Positions 1 to 7,571 of a DNA stretch of 64,000 nt are shown in pieces. The notes below the pieces were generated by a model. The model worked only from the letters and a program-made list of their open reading frames with translations. It was not told the DNA's origin and searched no databases. Each line of letters begins with the position of its first letter. The stretch's first letter is position 1. A program made the translations under genes and the position numbers. Origin of the DNA: Marinovum sp034669705 (GTDB taxonomy: Bacteria > Pseudomonadota > Alphaproteobacteria > Rhodobacterales > Rhodobacteraceae); the NCBI RefSeq assembly GCF_034669705.1, contig NZ_JAXMOR010000002.1, positions 1 to 64,000 on the forward strand, read 5' to 3'.

Positions 1-440
1 CCCCCACATCGGAGAGCACGTCCTCAACCACATCGGTCGCGGTCTCCACCACTTCGGGAGCTACGCCATCGTCACCAAGCAGATCGTCGACGAGGCCTCC
101 CACATCGGAGAGCACGTCCTCGACCACATCGGTCGCGGTCTCCACCACCTCGGGAGCCACGCCGTCTTCGCCCAACAGATCGTCGCCCAAGCCCCCCACA
201 TCGGTGAGGACGTCCTCGACCACATCGGTCGCGGTTTCCACCACGTCGGGAGCCACGCCGTCTTCGCCCAGCAGATCGTCGATCAAGCCTCCCACATCGG
301 AGAGCACGTCCTCAACTACGTCCGTCGCAGTCTCCACTACCTCGGGAGCCACGCCGTCGTCACCAAGCAGATCGTCGACCAAGCCCCCCACATCGGAGAG
401 CACGTCCTCGACCCCATCGGTCGCGGTGTCACCATCTGGC
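1..440 (-). repeat. 96-bp in-frame tandem repeat array
   Basis: The motif CACATCGG starts at 5, 101, 197, 293 and 389, an exact 96-base period. Each unit equals 32 codons on the minus strand, so the reading frame is kept. Copies differ by only a few bases, mostly in the GGL-x-DDLLG-x-D segment. The array continues leftward out of the window. Confidence 0.95.
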
Positions 441-1171
441 AAGCCGCTTTCGGCCCCACCATCGGCCGGCGCATCGCCCAGGGTCTCGGTCAGCACGTCT
501 TCCCCAGAGGCCTCTTCCTCGGCACCCTCAGGGACAACATCGAGCGCCTCGTCAGAACCCACGGGTTCGCTCGGAAGCACAACCGGCGCGGAAGTGCCCC
601 CCGATGCCACGCCGAGAGCCGCGGTCTGGCTCGCCTCTGTCCGGGCCGCCTCCAGATCAGCCTGCGTCCCGGCCGCGGCCCTTGCAGCCTCGACAGAGTG
701 CTCGGTCGCGTTTTCGCGGACAAGATAGGCCGCGCCGGAGGACGCGGGAGCGGAGACCTCGGCTTCCGGGCCCCGCGCCGGCGGGGCAGACGCGCGGGCA
801 GACGCCACCTCGATGCCGTCATCAAGCACATCGCTCGTCCCGGCCGGCGCCGCAGTCCGGGTCAACGGCGCAGAGGTCTGCAGCCCGGGGCCGGCCTCGC
901 CCCGGGGCGTCGCCTCGTCCGAGCCGACCGTTTCGGCCGAGGGCACGGCGGCAAAGGCCTGCATGCCGCCTTCCGAGCCGCTTTGGCCCGCCAGCCCCAT
1001 GCCGATTGCACCGGCAGTGACCGAGGCACCGACGCCGCGACCGCCCGATTCGCTGCCTGACCCGCCACGTGGCGGAACCCCGGCGACCGCCTCGCCCTGC
1101 GTCTCGCGGAGGCGCGTATCCCTGTGATCCTTACGGTCGGCCAAGCAAGTGAACTCCGGAATTGCCTGCAT
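1..1171 (-). CDS. Acidic tandem-repeat protein, N-terminal part (runs off the left edge)
   Basis: This frame is open from an ATG at 1171 to the window edge, about 390 codons, with no stop. I see no signal peptide in MQAIPEFTCLADRKDH. A low-complexity stretch rich in Gly, Ala, Ser and Glu comes first, then from about codon 245 at least four and a half copies of a 32-residue acidic repeat (VVETATDVVEDVLSDVGG, then L-x-DDLLG-E/D-DGVAPE). The frame is supported because the repeat is read without interruption and is strongly acidic. Acidic repeats of this kind occur in large secreted or surface proteins, but no domain is visible here and the C-terminus is outside the window. It lies beside the glucan locus, so a matrix or surface role is an inference. 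A weak G-rich Shine-Dalgarno lies about 13 bases before the ATG. Confidence 0.65.
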   Translation of the reverse strand, partial: MQAIPEFTCLADRKDHRDTRLRETQGEAVAGVPPRGGSGSESGGRGVGASVTAGAIGMGLAGQSGSEGGMQAFAAVPSAETVGSDEATPRGEAGPGLQTSAPLTRTAAPAGTSDVLDDGIEVASARASAPPARGPEAEVSAPASSGAAYLVRENATEHSVEAARAAAGTQADLEAARTEASQTAALGVASGGTSAPVVLPSEPVGSDEALDVVPEGAEEEASGEDVLTETLGDAPADGGAESGLPDGDTATDGVEDVLSDVGGLVDDLLGDDGVAPEVVETATDVVEDVLSDVGGLIDDLLGEDGVAPDVVETATDVVEDVLTDVGGLGDDLLGEDGVAPEVVETATDVVEDVLSDVGGLVDDLLGDDGVAPEVVETATDVVEDVLSDVG

Positions 1172-1265
1172 CAAACGCGCACCCACCCGCCAAGGCACCA
1201 CCCCCGTGACAGGAGAGGAAGCGACGCGCGCACAGGCCACAGATATCCCACGCCGCGAGAGAAAT

Positions 1266-1300
1266 CCATACTAAAGCGCCTGTAGCTGTCTATAGTATGC
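1266..1300. promoter_or_regulatory. Candidate operator, CATACT ... AGTATG inverted pair
   Basis: Upstream of the repeat-protein gene there is CCATACTAAAG at 1266-1276 and the inverted CTATAGTATGC at 1290-1300. The core CATACT/AGTATG is also found ahead of the receiver-like gene and the membrane fusion protein gene of this locus. No regulator is known for it; the assignment is inferred from recurrence only. Confidence 0.35.
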
Positions 1301-1350
1301 AGACCTGTGCGATTTTCGCCATGCGTCCGGCGCCGGCCTGTCTTCGAAGC

Positions 1351-1896
1351 TCAGGCCGGAGCGTTGACGCCATGACAGGCCGCCAGAAACCACCTGTGGT
1401 TCTCGATGGTGGCCCGCACGGCGGCCGCCAGAGCCTGCGACCCGGCCGGCCATTTCAGGGTCGCGTCACACGCCAGCATCCGCGCCGAAGAGAGGTCGGA
1501 CTCGCGGACCTCGGTCGACACAAGCAGGATGCGCAACTCCGGAACGGCGCGCCGGACAGCCATGCAGAAGTCGACCGTATCCTCGAGATCCTCGAGATAT
1601 TCCGCGTCGACGATCATACAGTCGAATGCCCAGGCATTGTCGACCACCCAGCGCGGCCCGACGGCTTTGCCATCCCGCAACACCAGTTCGGCCCCCTGCC
1701 CGGCTGCCCAGACCCAGAGGTCGGCGCCGATGCGCCCGACATCGCCGTAGAAAAAGACCCTTGGCGGCATGCTCTCGCCCACCATCTGCCTCTGCTCGAG
1801 ATCCTCGAACAGCAGGTCCTGCAGTGGCGGAGGGGACAATGGGCGCGGTCTTCCCCCGTCCGGCTGTCTGTTCTGAAAGGGTGAATTCAGGTACAT
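1351..1896 (-). CDS. Stand-alone receiver-like (pseudo-REC) protein
   Basis: This 181-residue protein has no output domain. After a Pro/Gln-rich leader of about 45 residues, its second half follows the receiver pattern: a hydrophobic strand ending in an Asp (CMIVDAEYL, near residue 97), a later strand with Ser/Thr (LLVSTEV) and a Lys (ATLKWP) at the position of the conserved lysine. The N-terminal acidic pair is not clear, so phosphorylation is uncertain. The start is fixed by AAGGAGG six bases before the ATG. Perfect and partial CAAAAGTAT-type repeats lie 60-100 bases upstream. Its position facing the sensor and glucan synthase genes suggests control of polysaccharide production or of the neighbouring surface protein; this is inference. 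Confidence 0.8.
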   Translation of the reverse strand: MYLNSPFQNRQPDGGRPRPLSPPPLQDLLFEDLEQRQMVGESMPPRVFFYGDVGRIGADLWVWAAGQGAELVLRDGKAVGPRWVVDNAWAFDCMIVDAEYLEDLEDTVDFCMAVRRAVPELRILLVSTEVRESDLSSARMLACDATLKWPAGSQALAAAVRATIENHRWFLAACHGVNAPA

Positions 1897-1957
1897 GGTA
1901 AGCCTCCTTCATGCCGGCACCGTGCCGATCTGAGGCCACCCTTCCACCCAACTCTGG

Positions 1958-1997
1958 CAAAAGTATGGCAAAACAAGCTAAAGTATGTATACTTTTG
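1958..1997. promoter_or_regulatory. Candidate operator region ahead of the receiver-like gene
   Basis: CAAAAGTATGG at 1958-1968 is followed by a perfect inverted repeat AAAGTAT-GT-ATACTTT at 1980-1995, which extends to ATACTTTTG. CATACTTTTG, the exact reverse complement of CAAAAGTATG, recurs at 7491-7500 ahead of the membrane fusion protein gene. It looks like a dimeric regulator site placed 60-100 bases upstream of the start at 1896. Confidence 0.5.
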
Positions 1998-2288
1998 ATA
2001 TTGCTACCTCCGACAGCCCACCGGCCCGGCCAATTTGACGACAGTCTGGCTTGGTGCCCAGACATTCAGCAAGAGGTTGCCCCATGGCTCCGCTTCATCG
2101 ACCCAAACCGTCTTCGGATTGCATGTCACGCGTATTGCTGCGCGCGCGGACACATAATAAAGACAGACAGGTGCAGACGTCCCCGCGTTTGTGGCGGAGG
2201 CAAGTCCCGCGCCGCACAGGAATTCGGCACAGCGCACAGAGGCAAGGAAACCTGAACCCAAAGTTGTGCAGCCACCCAGAAAAACCCG

Positions 2289-2298
2289 CAAAAGTAAT
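2289..2298 (+). promoter_or_regulatory. CAAAAGTAAT half-site upstream of the sensor gene
   Basis: This is a relaxed copy of the CAAAAGTATG motif seen at 1958 and, inverted, at 7491. It lies 127 bases before the sensor start. It counts only as supporting evidence for a shared regulator. Confidence 0.3.
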
Positions 2299-2424
2299 AT
2301 TGGCCTGCTGCATTGATGCTTTATCCTGATCTGCGATACACCCGGCCCAGTCGCGTAGGGGTTTCAAGGATATCTCTGCTCGGCGAGCCTCCGCTGTTCA
2401 GCCGAACGTGAAGGTGAAAATTCG

Positions 2425-3669
2425 ATGAGGGACCGTAATATGACCAGTTTGCAGACCAAAACCTTGCCGCGCGCCTTCGAGTGGATCGCGTCTGCCCTGT
2501 TTGCAGCCGTAATTTGCGCAGCGCTGTTCGTGGCCGTGGTCGTTACGCAGAAAAGTGACGAGGCGCAGCAGCAACTGAGGCACGATATCGTCCTGCGTGG
2601 CGCCGATGCGGTGGGGCTGAGCTTCAACACCGCGCTGAAGCGGGAATGGCGCAGTCTGAACGCCGTGGCGCAGAACATCAGCGGCTCGTCCAAGGCCGAC
2701 GTCGATGACTTCATGGATGCCGTGGCCGAGACCGGTGGCCAGATTGCCTGGTCCGGGGTCGCCGATCTCGAGGGGCGGATCTCTTCCGGCTCCAACCGTC
2801 TGCGCGAAGGCGAGGACGTGAGCGAGCGGCGGTGGTTCCGCGAAGGCCTGCGCCAGCCCAACGTCGGCAATGTCCATGTCAGAACCTCCGTCGCCGCGGC
2901 CGATGATGGCGAGAACCGATCCCTGCTGAACCTGTCGGCGCCGATCATCGACCCGGCGACACGCGAGGTGACCGGGGTGCTGGTCTACAGCCTGCGAATG
3001 GCTTGGGTCGAAGCCTTCCTCAGGAACGCGCGGGAACGGCTGAACATCGACCTGGTGGTACAGAACCGCGCTGGCCAGACCCTTGTCGACACCCGCGAAA
3101 CCGCGCGCGACCTGCCCGAAGCGGTGGTGGCGCAGGCCGCACTGGGCCAAGACCTCGCCGGCACCTTCCGCCTGCTCGACCAGGCCGACGGGCTCTATGC
3201 CTTTTCTCCCAACTTCGTCAGCGACGATCTGCCGGATTTCGGCTGGCGGGTGTTTGCGGTGCTCGATACCAGCCAGGTGGTCAACGTGATGCCGGAGCTT
3301 CTGCGCGTCTCGGTGATCGCCGTCACCCTTGCGGCACTCTTCGTGCTGCTGGTCACCCTGGTTGTCGCGCGCGTCGTGCTGCGGCCGGTCGAAGAGCTGG
3401 CAAAGACCGCCGAGGCGATGGTCGATGGTGATTTCGAGTTCCCGCTGGAAAGCCGCAGCTCGCATGAGGCGCGCAGCCTGTCGCGGTCGCTGGCGCGGTT
3501 ACAGGGATCTCTGGCCCTGCACAGGCTGCTGATCGAAAACCGCGACGCCCCACCGCTGCAGGTTCTGCTGGGCGGCGCAGATGGTGTCCGGGGCGGAACG
3601 GACAGGGCCTCGGACCAGGCCGGGCACGAGGATGACAGGCAAACCAGACAGGCAAGGAGAAAATCTTGA
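2425..3669 (+). CDS. Membrane sensor with extracytoplasmic (Cache-like) domain and HAMP, no output domain
   Basis: The protein has 414 residues. A transmembrane helix lies at about 20-41, a periplasmic region of about 250 residues has Cache-like features (SSGSNRLREGEDVSERRWFREG, LNLSAPIIDP), and a second helix at about 293-317 leads into a HAMP linker starting RPVEELAKTAEAM. It ends about 95 residues later with no histidine kinase, GGDEF, EAL or chemoreceptor domain. The final 40 residues are charged and low-complexity. AAGGTG stands eight bases before the ATG; a second in-frame ATG at 2440 is possible. The next gene starts on its stop codon (TTG/TGA overlap), so the two are probably translated together. 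It may signal through a partner protein. Confidence 0.85.
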   Translation: MRDRNMTSLQTKTLPRAFEWIASALFAAVICAALFVAVVVTQKSDEAQQQLRHDIVLRGADAVGLSFNTALKREWRSLNAVAQNISGSSKADVDDFMDAVAETGGQIAWSGVADLEGRISSGSNRLREGEDVSERRWFREGLRQPNVGNVHVRTSVAAADDGENRSLLNLSAPIIDPATREVTGVLVYSLRMAWVEAFLRNARERLNIDLVVQNRAGQTLVDTRETARDLPEAVVAQAALGQDLAGTFRLLDQADGLYAFSPNFVSDDLPDFGWRVFAVLDTSQVVNVMPELLRVSVIAVTLAALFVLLVTLVVARVVLRPVEELAKTAEAMVDGDFEFPLESRSSHEARSLSRSLARLQGSLALHRLLIENRDAPPLQVLLGGADGVRGGTDRASDQAGHEDDRQTRQARRKS

Positions 3670-4298
3670 GCACCCCGAGAGTTCCGGCGCAGGTCGGCAC
3701 AGCATCCGCCACCCCAGGCCCCTGCCCCATCCACAGACCGACCGGCAGGGTACGCCTCCTTGCCGCCGCGTTGTGCCTCGTGGCCAGCGGTGCCGCTGCC
3801 GACGGCAATTTCCTGCAGATGGATCTGGGGCCTGACACCGCCGACACCGTGGTCGCCGCGACCCGGGGCAAGGTGAGTTTCGGCGGCATCTACTCGACCT
3901 ATGAAGGCGGCTGGAGCGCCGGCGGCAATGTCACCCGCGATCTTCAGCTCGGCGACGTGGCGACCCTCAAGATCGGCCCCAGCTTGGGCATAGGTGACGC
4001 CACAGAGGGCGTGGCCCTGGGGGGCAAGCTCATCGTCGAGAGCTACCGGCCCACCGGCTTCGGCTTTGTCTTTCTGTCGGGGCAGTACAATACCATCGCC
4101 AACGACTGGTTCACCCTGGCCCAGGTCGGCAACGGACAGGGGCTGTCGGTCGATCTCACCGCGGGCGGCAGCGACACCTATTCCGAACAGGCCGCGGCAC
4201 TGAATTTCCGTCTGAACGATGGCCCGGTCAGCCTGCGCGCAGGCTATCGGTTTCAGGCCGAGTCCATCTTTTTCGGCCTTTCGGTCAACACTTACTGA
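3666..4298 (+). CDS. Exported beta-barrel-like protein, possibly BcsS-type
   Basis: The 210-residue product starts at a TTG that overlaps the stop of the sensor gene, with AAGGAG six bases upstream. A signal-like segment (VRLLAAALCLVASGAAADG) lies at about 29-47, later than usual, so the true start could be internal. The rest is rich in alternating Gly and aromatic strands and ends in a terminal aromatic residue (GLSVNTY), typical of small outer-membrane barrels. Its size and its place beside a glucan synthase fit the BcsS family of cellulose-associated barrels. That family match is from pattern memory, not a search. Confidence 0.65.
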   Translation: MSTPRVPAQVGTASATPGPCPIHRPTGRVRLLAAALCLVASGAAADGNFLQMDLGPDTADTVVAATRGKVSFGGIYSTYEGGWSAGGNVTRDLQLGDVATLKIGPSLGIGDATEGVALGGKLIVESYRPTGFGFVFLSGQYNTIANDWFTLAQVGNGQGLSVDLTAGGSDTYSEQAAALNFRLNDGPVSLRAGYRFQAESIFFGLSVNTY

Positions 4299-4303
4299 CC
4301 CGC

Positions 4304-6283
4304 TCAGCTGCGCCGGGGCGCGATACTTCGGAAGATATCCTTGGCCAGCTTCCAGAGATTGACCTCGGTGACCCCCGGCTCGTGACCGTCGGCATAGAGC
4401 TTCACGAACAGGGCTTCGCGCTGCGCTTCGGTCGGACGAAGCTGCAGCCGCAGCCCGTCGCCCACCTCGGCAAGGACACGGAAGCTGATCCGCCCCGGAA
4501 TGTCGGCGATCATCAGGTGCCCGGCCGAGCGCACCGGGAGCTGCAACCCGCGGATGCGCACCGTGCCCATCGTCAGCGAGGTGATCCAGAGCTCGTGGTG
4601 GCGTCCGTCGGTGGACAGAACCGCCCGCTCCGGCTGGTCGCCGACGTGCAGTTCCTTGCGCGGCATCTCGATACAGGCAAGACAGGTCACCGCCAGCACC
4701 GCGAGGTTGTACAGGCTCCAGAACAGGATGACCCATTTGCCGTCGCCGGCCGCGAAGGTGGCAAACCCGTCGAAGACAATGCCCAGCAGCAGCCCCGTCA
4801 GGGTCAGGACAAAGCCTGCGAGGAACGGCATCATCATCCGCCACTGCACCACCACTTTCGACCTGTCCCCGCCTTTGGCCGTGACCGAGAACGGATGACC
4901 ATGCGGTTTGAACAGGCCGGTAAAGGCCGCCCGGCTGATCGGAATGGCCCCCAGCAACTGGCTGACGTCGTTCAGGATCGGCACCACCATGCCGCGCGTC
5001 AGGTAGTTCAGGGTCAGCAGGATCCAGAAATAGTAGGCGCCGAAATAGCTGATCACATCGGTCAGGCGCGCATTGACCACGATGATGTCAAAGAACCAGT
5101 AGAGCAGCGGAAAGACGATGGCGGCGATGCGGAACGGATAGGTGGTCGTCCAGAAGAGGATCGAATCGGCGACGCTCCAGCGGTCGCGCAGACGCAGGTT
5201 GTTCGACGACAGCGGCCCCAGCGAAGAGCGCGCGATCTGCATCAGGCCAAGGCACCAGCGCGCCCGCTGGGTGACGTATTCCTTGAGCCCCTCCGGCGCG
5301 AGCCCTTCGGACAGGGGCTCTGACAGGTAGACTGACCGCCAACCCTGGTTCTGCAGAGCCAGGGTCAGCATGAAATCCTCGGTGACGGATTCGGTGTTGA
5401 ACCCGCCGATCTCGCGCAGCGCCGTCCAGCGGGCGACCGAGGAGGTGCCGCAGCAGAACGCAATCCCCCAGCCATCGCGCGACGGCTGCATGTGGTCGAA
5501 GAAGAACCGCTGCTCGTCCGGGTAGGACCGGCCGAGGTTGAAATTGTGCTGGATCGGATCCTGGTTGAAGAAGTGCTGCGGCGTCTGGACGAGGCCCACG
5601 CCGGGGTCATGAAACAGCGCCAGGGTGCGCGACAGGAACCCGCGGTGCGGCACGAAGTCGGCGTCGAGCACGGCCACGAAATCGGGCGGCACCGGGTCCT
5701 CGGCAAGTCGGTCCAGCGCGTGGTTGATGTTGCCGGCCTTCTGGCCTTCGTTGGTCGGGCGGCACATGTACCGCACCCCGAGCTGTTCGCAGAACGCGCG
5801 CAGCCAGTCGCGACGGCTGTCATCGCAGATGATGATTTCCTTGTTCCGATGCCGCAGGTACTTGGCACCGACAATGGTGCGTTCAAGGACGTCCTTGTCC
5901 TCGTTGTAGGTGGCGATCAGGATCGCCACCCTCGGCTCTTGCGCGCCCCACCACCCGGCGTGGGCGTCGGCTTCCTCGCTGCGCAGCTTAAAATGCGACA
6001 GGATGAGGAAGGCGCTCAGCGAGCTGACGATCGAGAGAGCCTCCAGCGCGAAGAGCAGCCAGCTTCCGATCATGCTGAAGCTGAGCTCGGGCGGCGCCAG
6101 CGTCTCTGTGGCCCGCCACCACATGTAGCGCAGCGCAAGCAGCGCCGCGACGCCCAGCAACAGGCTGCGATGCCACCGCCGCTTGGGATCGATGACCAGC
6201 GGCATCACCGAGGCCACGCCGATCACCAGCATCAGATGGGTGGCAGAGGAACCGAGTTCTCCGAGATGCGGAAAGGGCAGCAT
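4304..6283 (-). CDS. Processive family 2 beta-glucan synthase, BgsA/BcsA-like
   Basis: A 659-residue membrane glycosyltransferase that polymerises a glucan from a sugar nucleotide and extrudes it. Helices at about 15-95 are followed by the catalytic domain with DDS (154-156), DAD (207-209), CCGTSS, TED (301-303) and QRARW (339-343), the full D,D,D,QxxRW set. More helices follow at about 375-540. In the C-terminal region, where cellulose synthases carry a PilZ domain, I find no RxxxR and the second motif reads ITSLTMG instead of D/N-x-S-x-x-G. No bcsB lies nearby; a HlyD-type gene overlaps its start by one base (TGATG). This matches BgsBA of Sinorhizobium meliloti, whose BgsA responds to cyclic di-GMP without a canonical PilZ domain. 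The product could still be cellulose or curdlan. Confidence 0.9.
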   Translation of the reverse strand: MLPFPHLGELGSSATHLMLVIGVASVMPLVIDPKRRWHRSLLLGVAALLALRYMWWRATETLAPPELSFSMIGSWLLFALEALSIVSSLSAFLILSHFKLRSEEADAHAGWWGAQEPRVAILIATYNEDKDVLERTIVGAKYLRHRNKEIIICDDSRRDWLRAFCEQLGVRYMCRPTNEGQKAGNINHALDRLAEDPVPPDFVAVLDADFVPHRGFLSRTLALFHDPGVGLVQTPQHFFNQDPIQHNFNLGRSYPDEQRFFFDHMQPSRDGWGIAFCCGTSSVARWTALREIGGFNTESVTEDFMLTLALQNQGWRSVYLSEPLSEGLAPEGLKEYVTQRARWCLGLMQIARSSLGPLSSNNLRLRDRWSVADSILFWTTTYPFRIAAIVFPLLYWFFDIIVVNARLTDVISYFGAYYFWILLTLNYLTRGMVVPILNDVSQLLGAIPISRAAFTGLFKPHGHPFSVTAKGGDRSKVVVQWRMMMPFLAGFVLTLTGLLLGIVFDGFATFAAGDGKWVILFWSLYNLAVLAVTCLACIEMPRKELHVGDQPERAVLSTDGRHHELWITSLTMGTVRIRGLQLPVRSAGHLMIADIPGRISFRVLAEVGDGLRLQLRPTEAQREALFVKLYADGHEPGVTEVNLWKLAKDIFRSIAPRRS

Positions 6284-7455
6284 CAGTTGAACAGGTCTCG
6301 GACCCAGTTGAGCGGCCGTTCATCGAAAAACGCCCGCCCGGTGCGACCGACGGCGCAGCCACGTTCGCTGTCAGCGTTCAGCTCGGGCACCAACAGGGCC
6401 ACATCGTAGCGCTCCAGATGTTTCTGCGAGGGGGCGACGGCGAGCGCCTCGTAGATCGTCGCGGCCCCGGCACCGGCCAAGCGGGCCACCGTACCTTCGT
6501 ACACCGGCGTCTCGCCGGTCAGGCGGAAGGAGGCCGCGTCGCCGATGCTCAGCGAGTTGAAGACCCGCTCGGTCACCGACAGGGTCACGATGGCCGCGTC
6601 GCAATTCACCAGTCTGAGGATCGGGTCGCCGCGCTGAACATTGACGCCATCGGCCTGCAGGATTTCCCAATAGAGCCCGTTGACCGGCGAGGCGATCTCG
6701 CCGCCCCCCAGCGCGAGCACGCGCAGGTTTTCGCGCTGGCGGCGGGTGATCGCCGTCTCGACGCGGCTTTGAGCCTCGACGAGCCGGGTCTCGAGCTCCG
6801 AGATCACGGTCTCGAGTTCGGTTGCGCGCTGCTCTGCATTGGGAGAGTCGTTGTAGCCATCCCCGAGAAACACCCCCTCCTGCGCGGCCTCGAGCGCGAT
6901 CTCGAGCACCTCGACCCGTTCGCGGGCGTGATCCAGGACCAGCGGCGCCAGCCCCGGCTCCATCGGCAGGCGATTGGGCAGTTCACCCACCAGGCTCAGC
7001 ACCTCCTGATCGATGGTGTCGGGCAGCTCGCCGCCCTCGAGAATGGCCAGCCTGATGCGCGCATGATCCAGCCGAGCGCGCAGTTCCTCCAGCCGCGCGC
7101 TGCGGAAGGTCTCGGCCCGCTCCAGCAGGCTCTCGCGCAGGGCGGTCGCGCTTTTCAGATCGGCCTCGATCCGGGTGATCTCGGCCTCGATGAAACCCTG
7201 CTCCATGCGCAGATCGTGCAGTCTCACGGTGTCGACCAGCGGGTCGTCGACCGCGGCAATGATCTCGCCCTTCTGCACCCGCGCGCCGAAGGGCGTACTG
7301 GGCAGGCTGAGATTGCCGGCGGTATCGGCGCGAACTGTCACCACCGGCGCGTTGATAAAGGCGTTGGCGCTCGCACCCGACATCTGCTCGGCGATGATCA
7401 CCCAGAGGGCAAAGGCGATCAAGAGGATGCTGAGGATCATGCGTAGCAGTTTCAT
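6283..7455 (-). CDS. HlyD-type membrane fusion protein, BgsB-like
   Basis: The protein has 390 residues with an N-terminal transmembrane helix (about 5-24), a first lipoyl-like half (VTVRADTAGNLSLPSTPFGA, about 40-70), a long coiled coil (about 80-265) and the second lipoyl half (GEIASPVNGLYWEILQADG) followed by a barrel region. Such proteins bridge inner-membrane exporters to the envelope. Its stop overlaps the synthase start (TGATG), so the two are one translational unit, and the pair replaces the usual BcsA-BcsB. A CATACTTTTG site lies 36-45 bases upstream of its start. The 116-base gap from the glucanase gene leaves room for its own promoter. Confidence 0.85.
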   Translation of the reverse strand: MKLLRMILSILLIAFALWVIIAEQMSGASANAFINAPVVTVRADTAGNLSLPSTPFGARVQKGEIIAAVDDPLVDTVRLHDLRMEQGFIEAEITRIEADLKSATALRESLLERAETFRSARLEELRARLDHARIRLAILEGGELPDTIDQEVLSLVGELPNRLPMEPGLAPLVLDHARERVEVLEIALEAAQEGVFLGDGYNDSPNAEQRATELETVISELETRLVEAQSRVETAITRRQRENLRVLALGGGEIASPVNGLYWEILQADGVNVQRGDPILRLVNCDAAIVTLSVTERVFNSLSIGDAASFRLTGETPVYEGTVARLAGAGAATIYEALAVAPSQKHLERYDVALLVPELNADSERGCAVGRTGRAFFDERPLNWVRDLFN

Positions 7456-7489
7456 CCGCTGTCTCCTGTTTGGCTCGCATCCTTAGATT

Positions 7490-7500
7490 GCATACTTTTG
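7490..7500. promoter_or_regulatory. GCATACTTTTG motif upstream of the synthase operon
   Basis: The reverse complement is CAAAAGTATGC, matching CAAAAGTATGG at 1958-1968 over ten bases. It lies 35 bases upstream of the membrane fusion protein start, where an activator or repressor of the operon could bind. Confidence 0.4.
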
Positions 7501-7571
7501 ACAGCCGCAAGCAGTCTCTCGCGACCCGTTGCCAAATTGCGTCACGCCGTTCTGGTGCCGTCTCGCGGCGG

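Larger units (their letters stand above)
1897..2424. other. 528-base divergent intergenic region without a convincing gene
   Basis: It separates the receiver-like gene (minus) from the sensor gene (plus). Apart from the operator candidates at 1958-1997 and 2289-2298 I see no good coding frame: short open frames here lack ribosome binding sites and recognisable sequence. It is more AT-rich than its surroundings, as expected for promoters. Confidence 0.6.

Noticed and set aside
1..440. CRISPR-like regular repeats
   Set aside because: The 96-base units are contiguous with no unique spacers and keep one reading frame; they are protein-coding tandem repeats.
204..728. Serine/threonine-rich open frame on the plus strand
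   Set aside because: It is the antisense of the acidic repeat frame, which has a better start, composition and length.
1897..2424. Possible small RNA or riboswitch in the long intergenic region
   Set aside because: I found no convincing paired structure plus terminator; only operator-like repeats.
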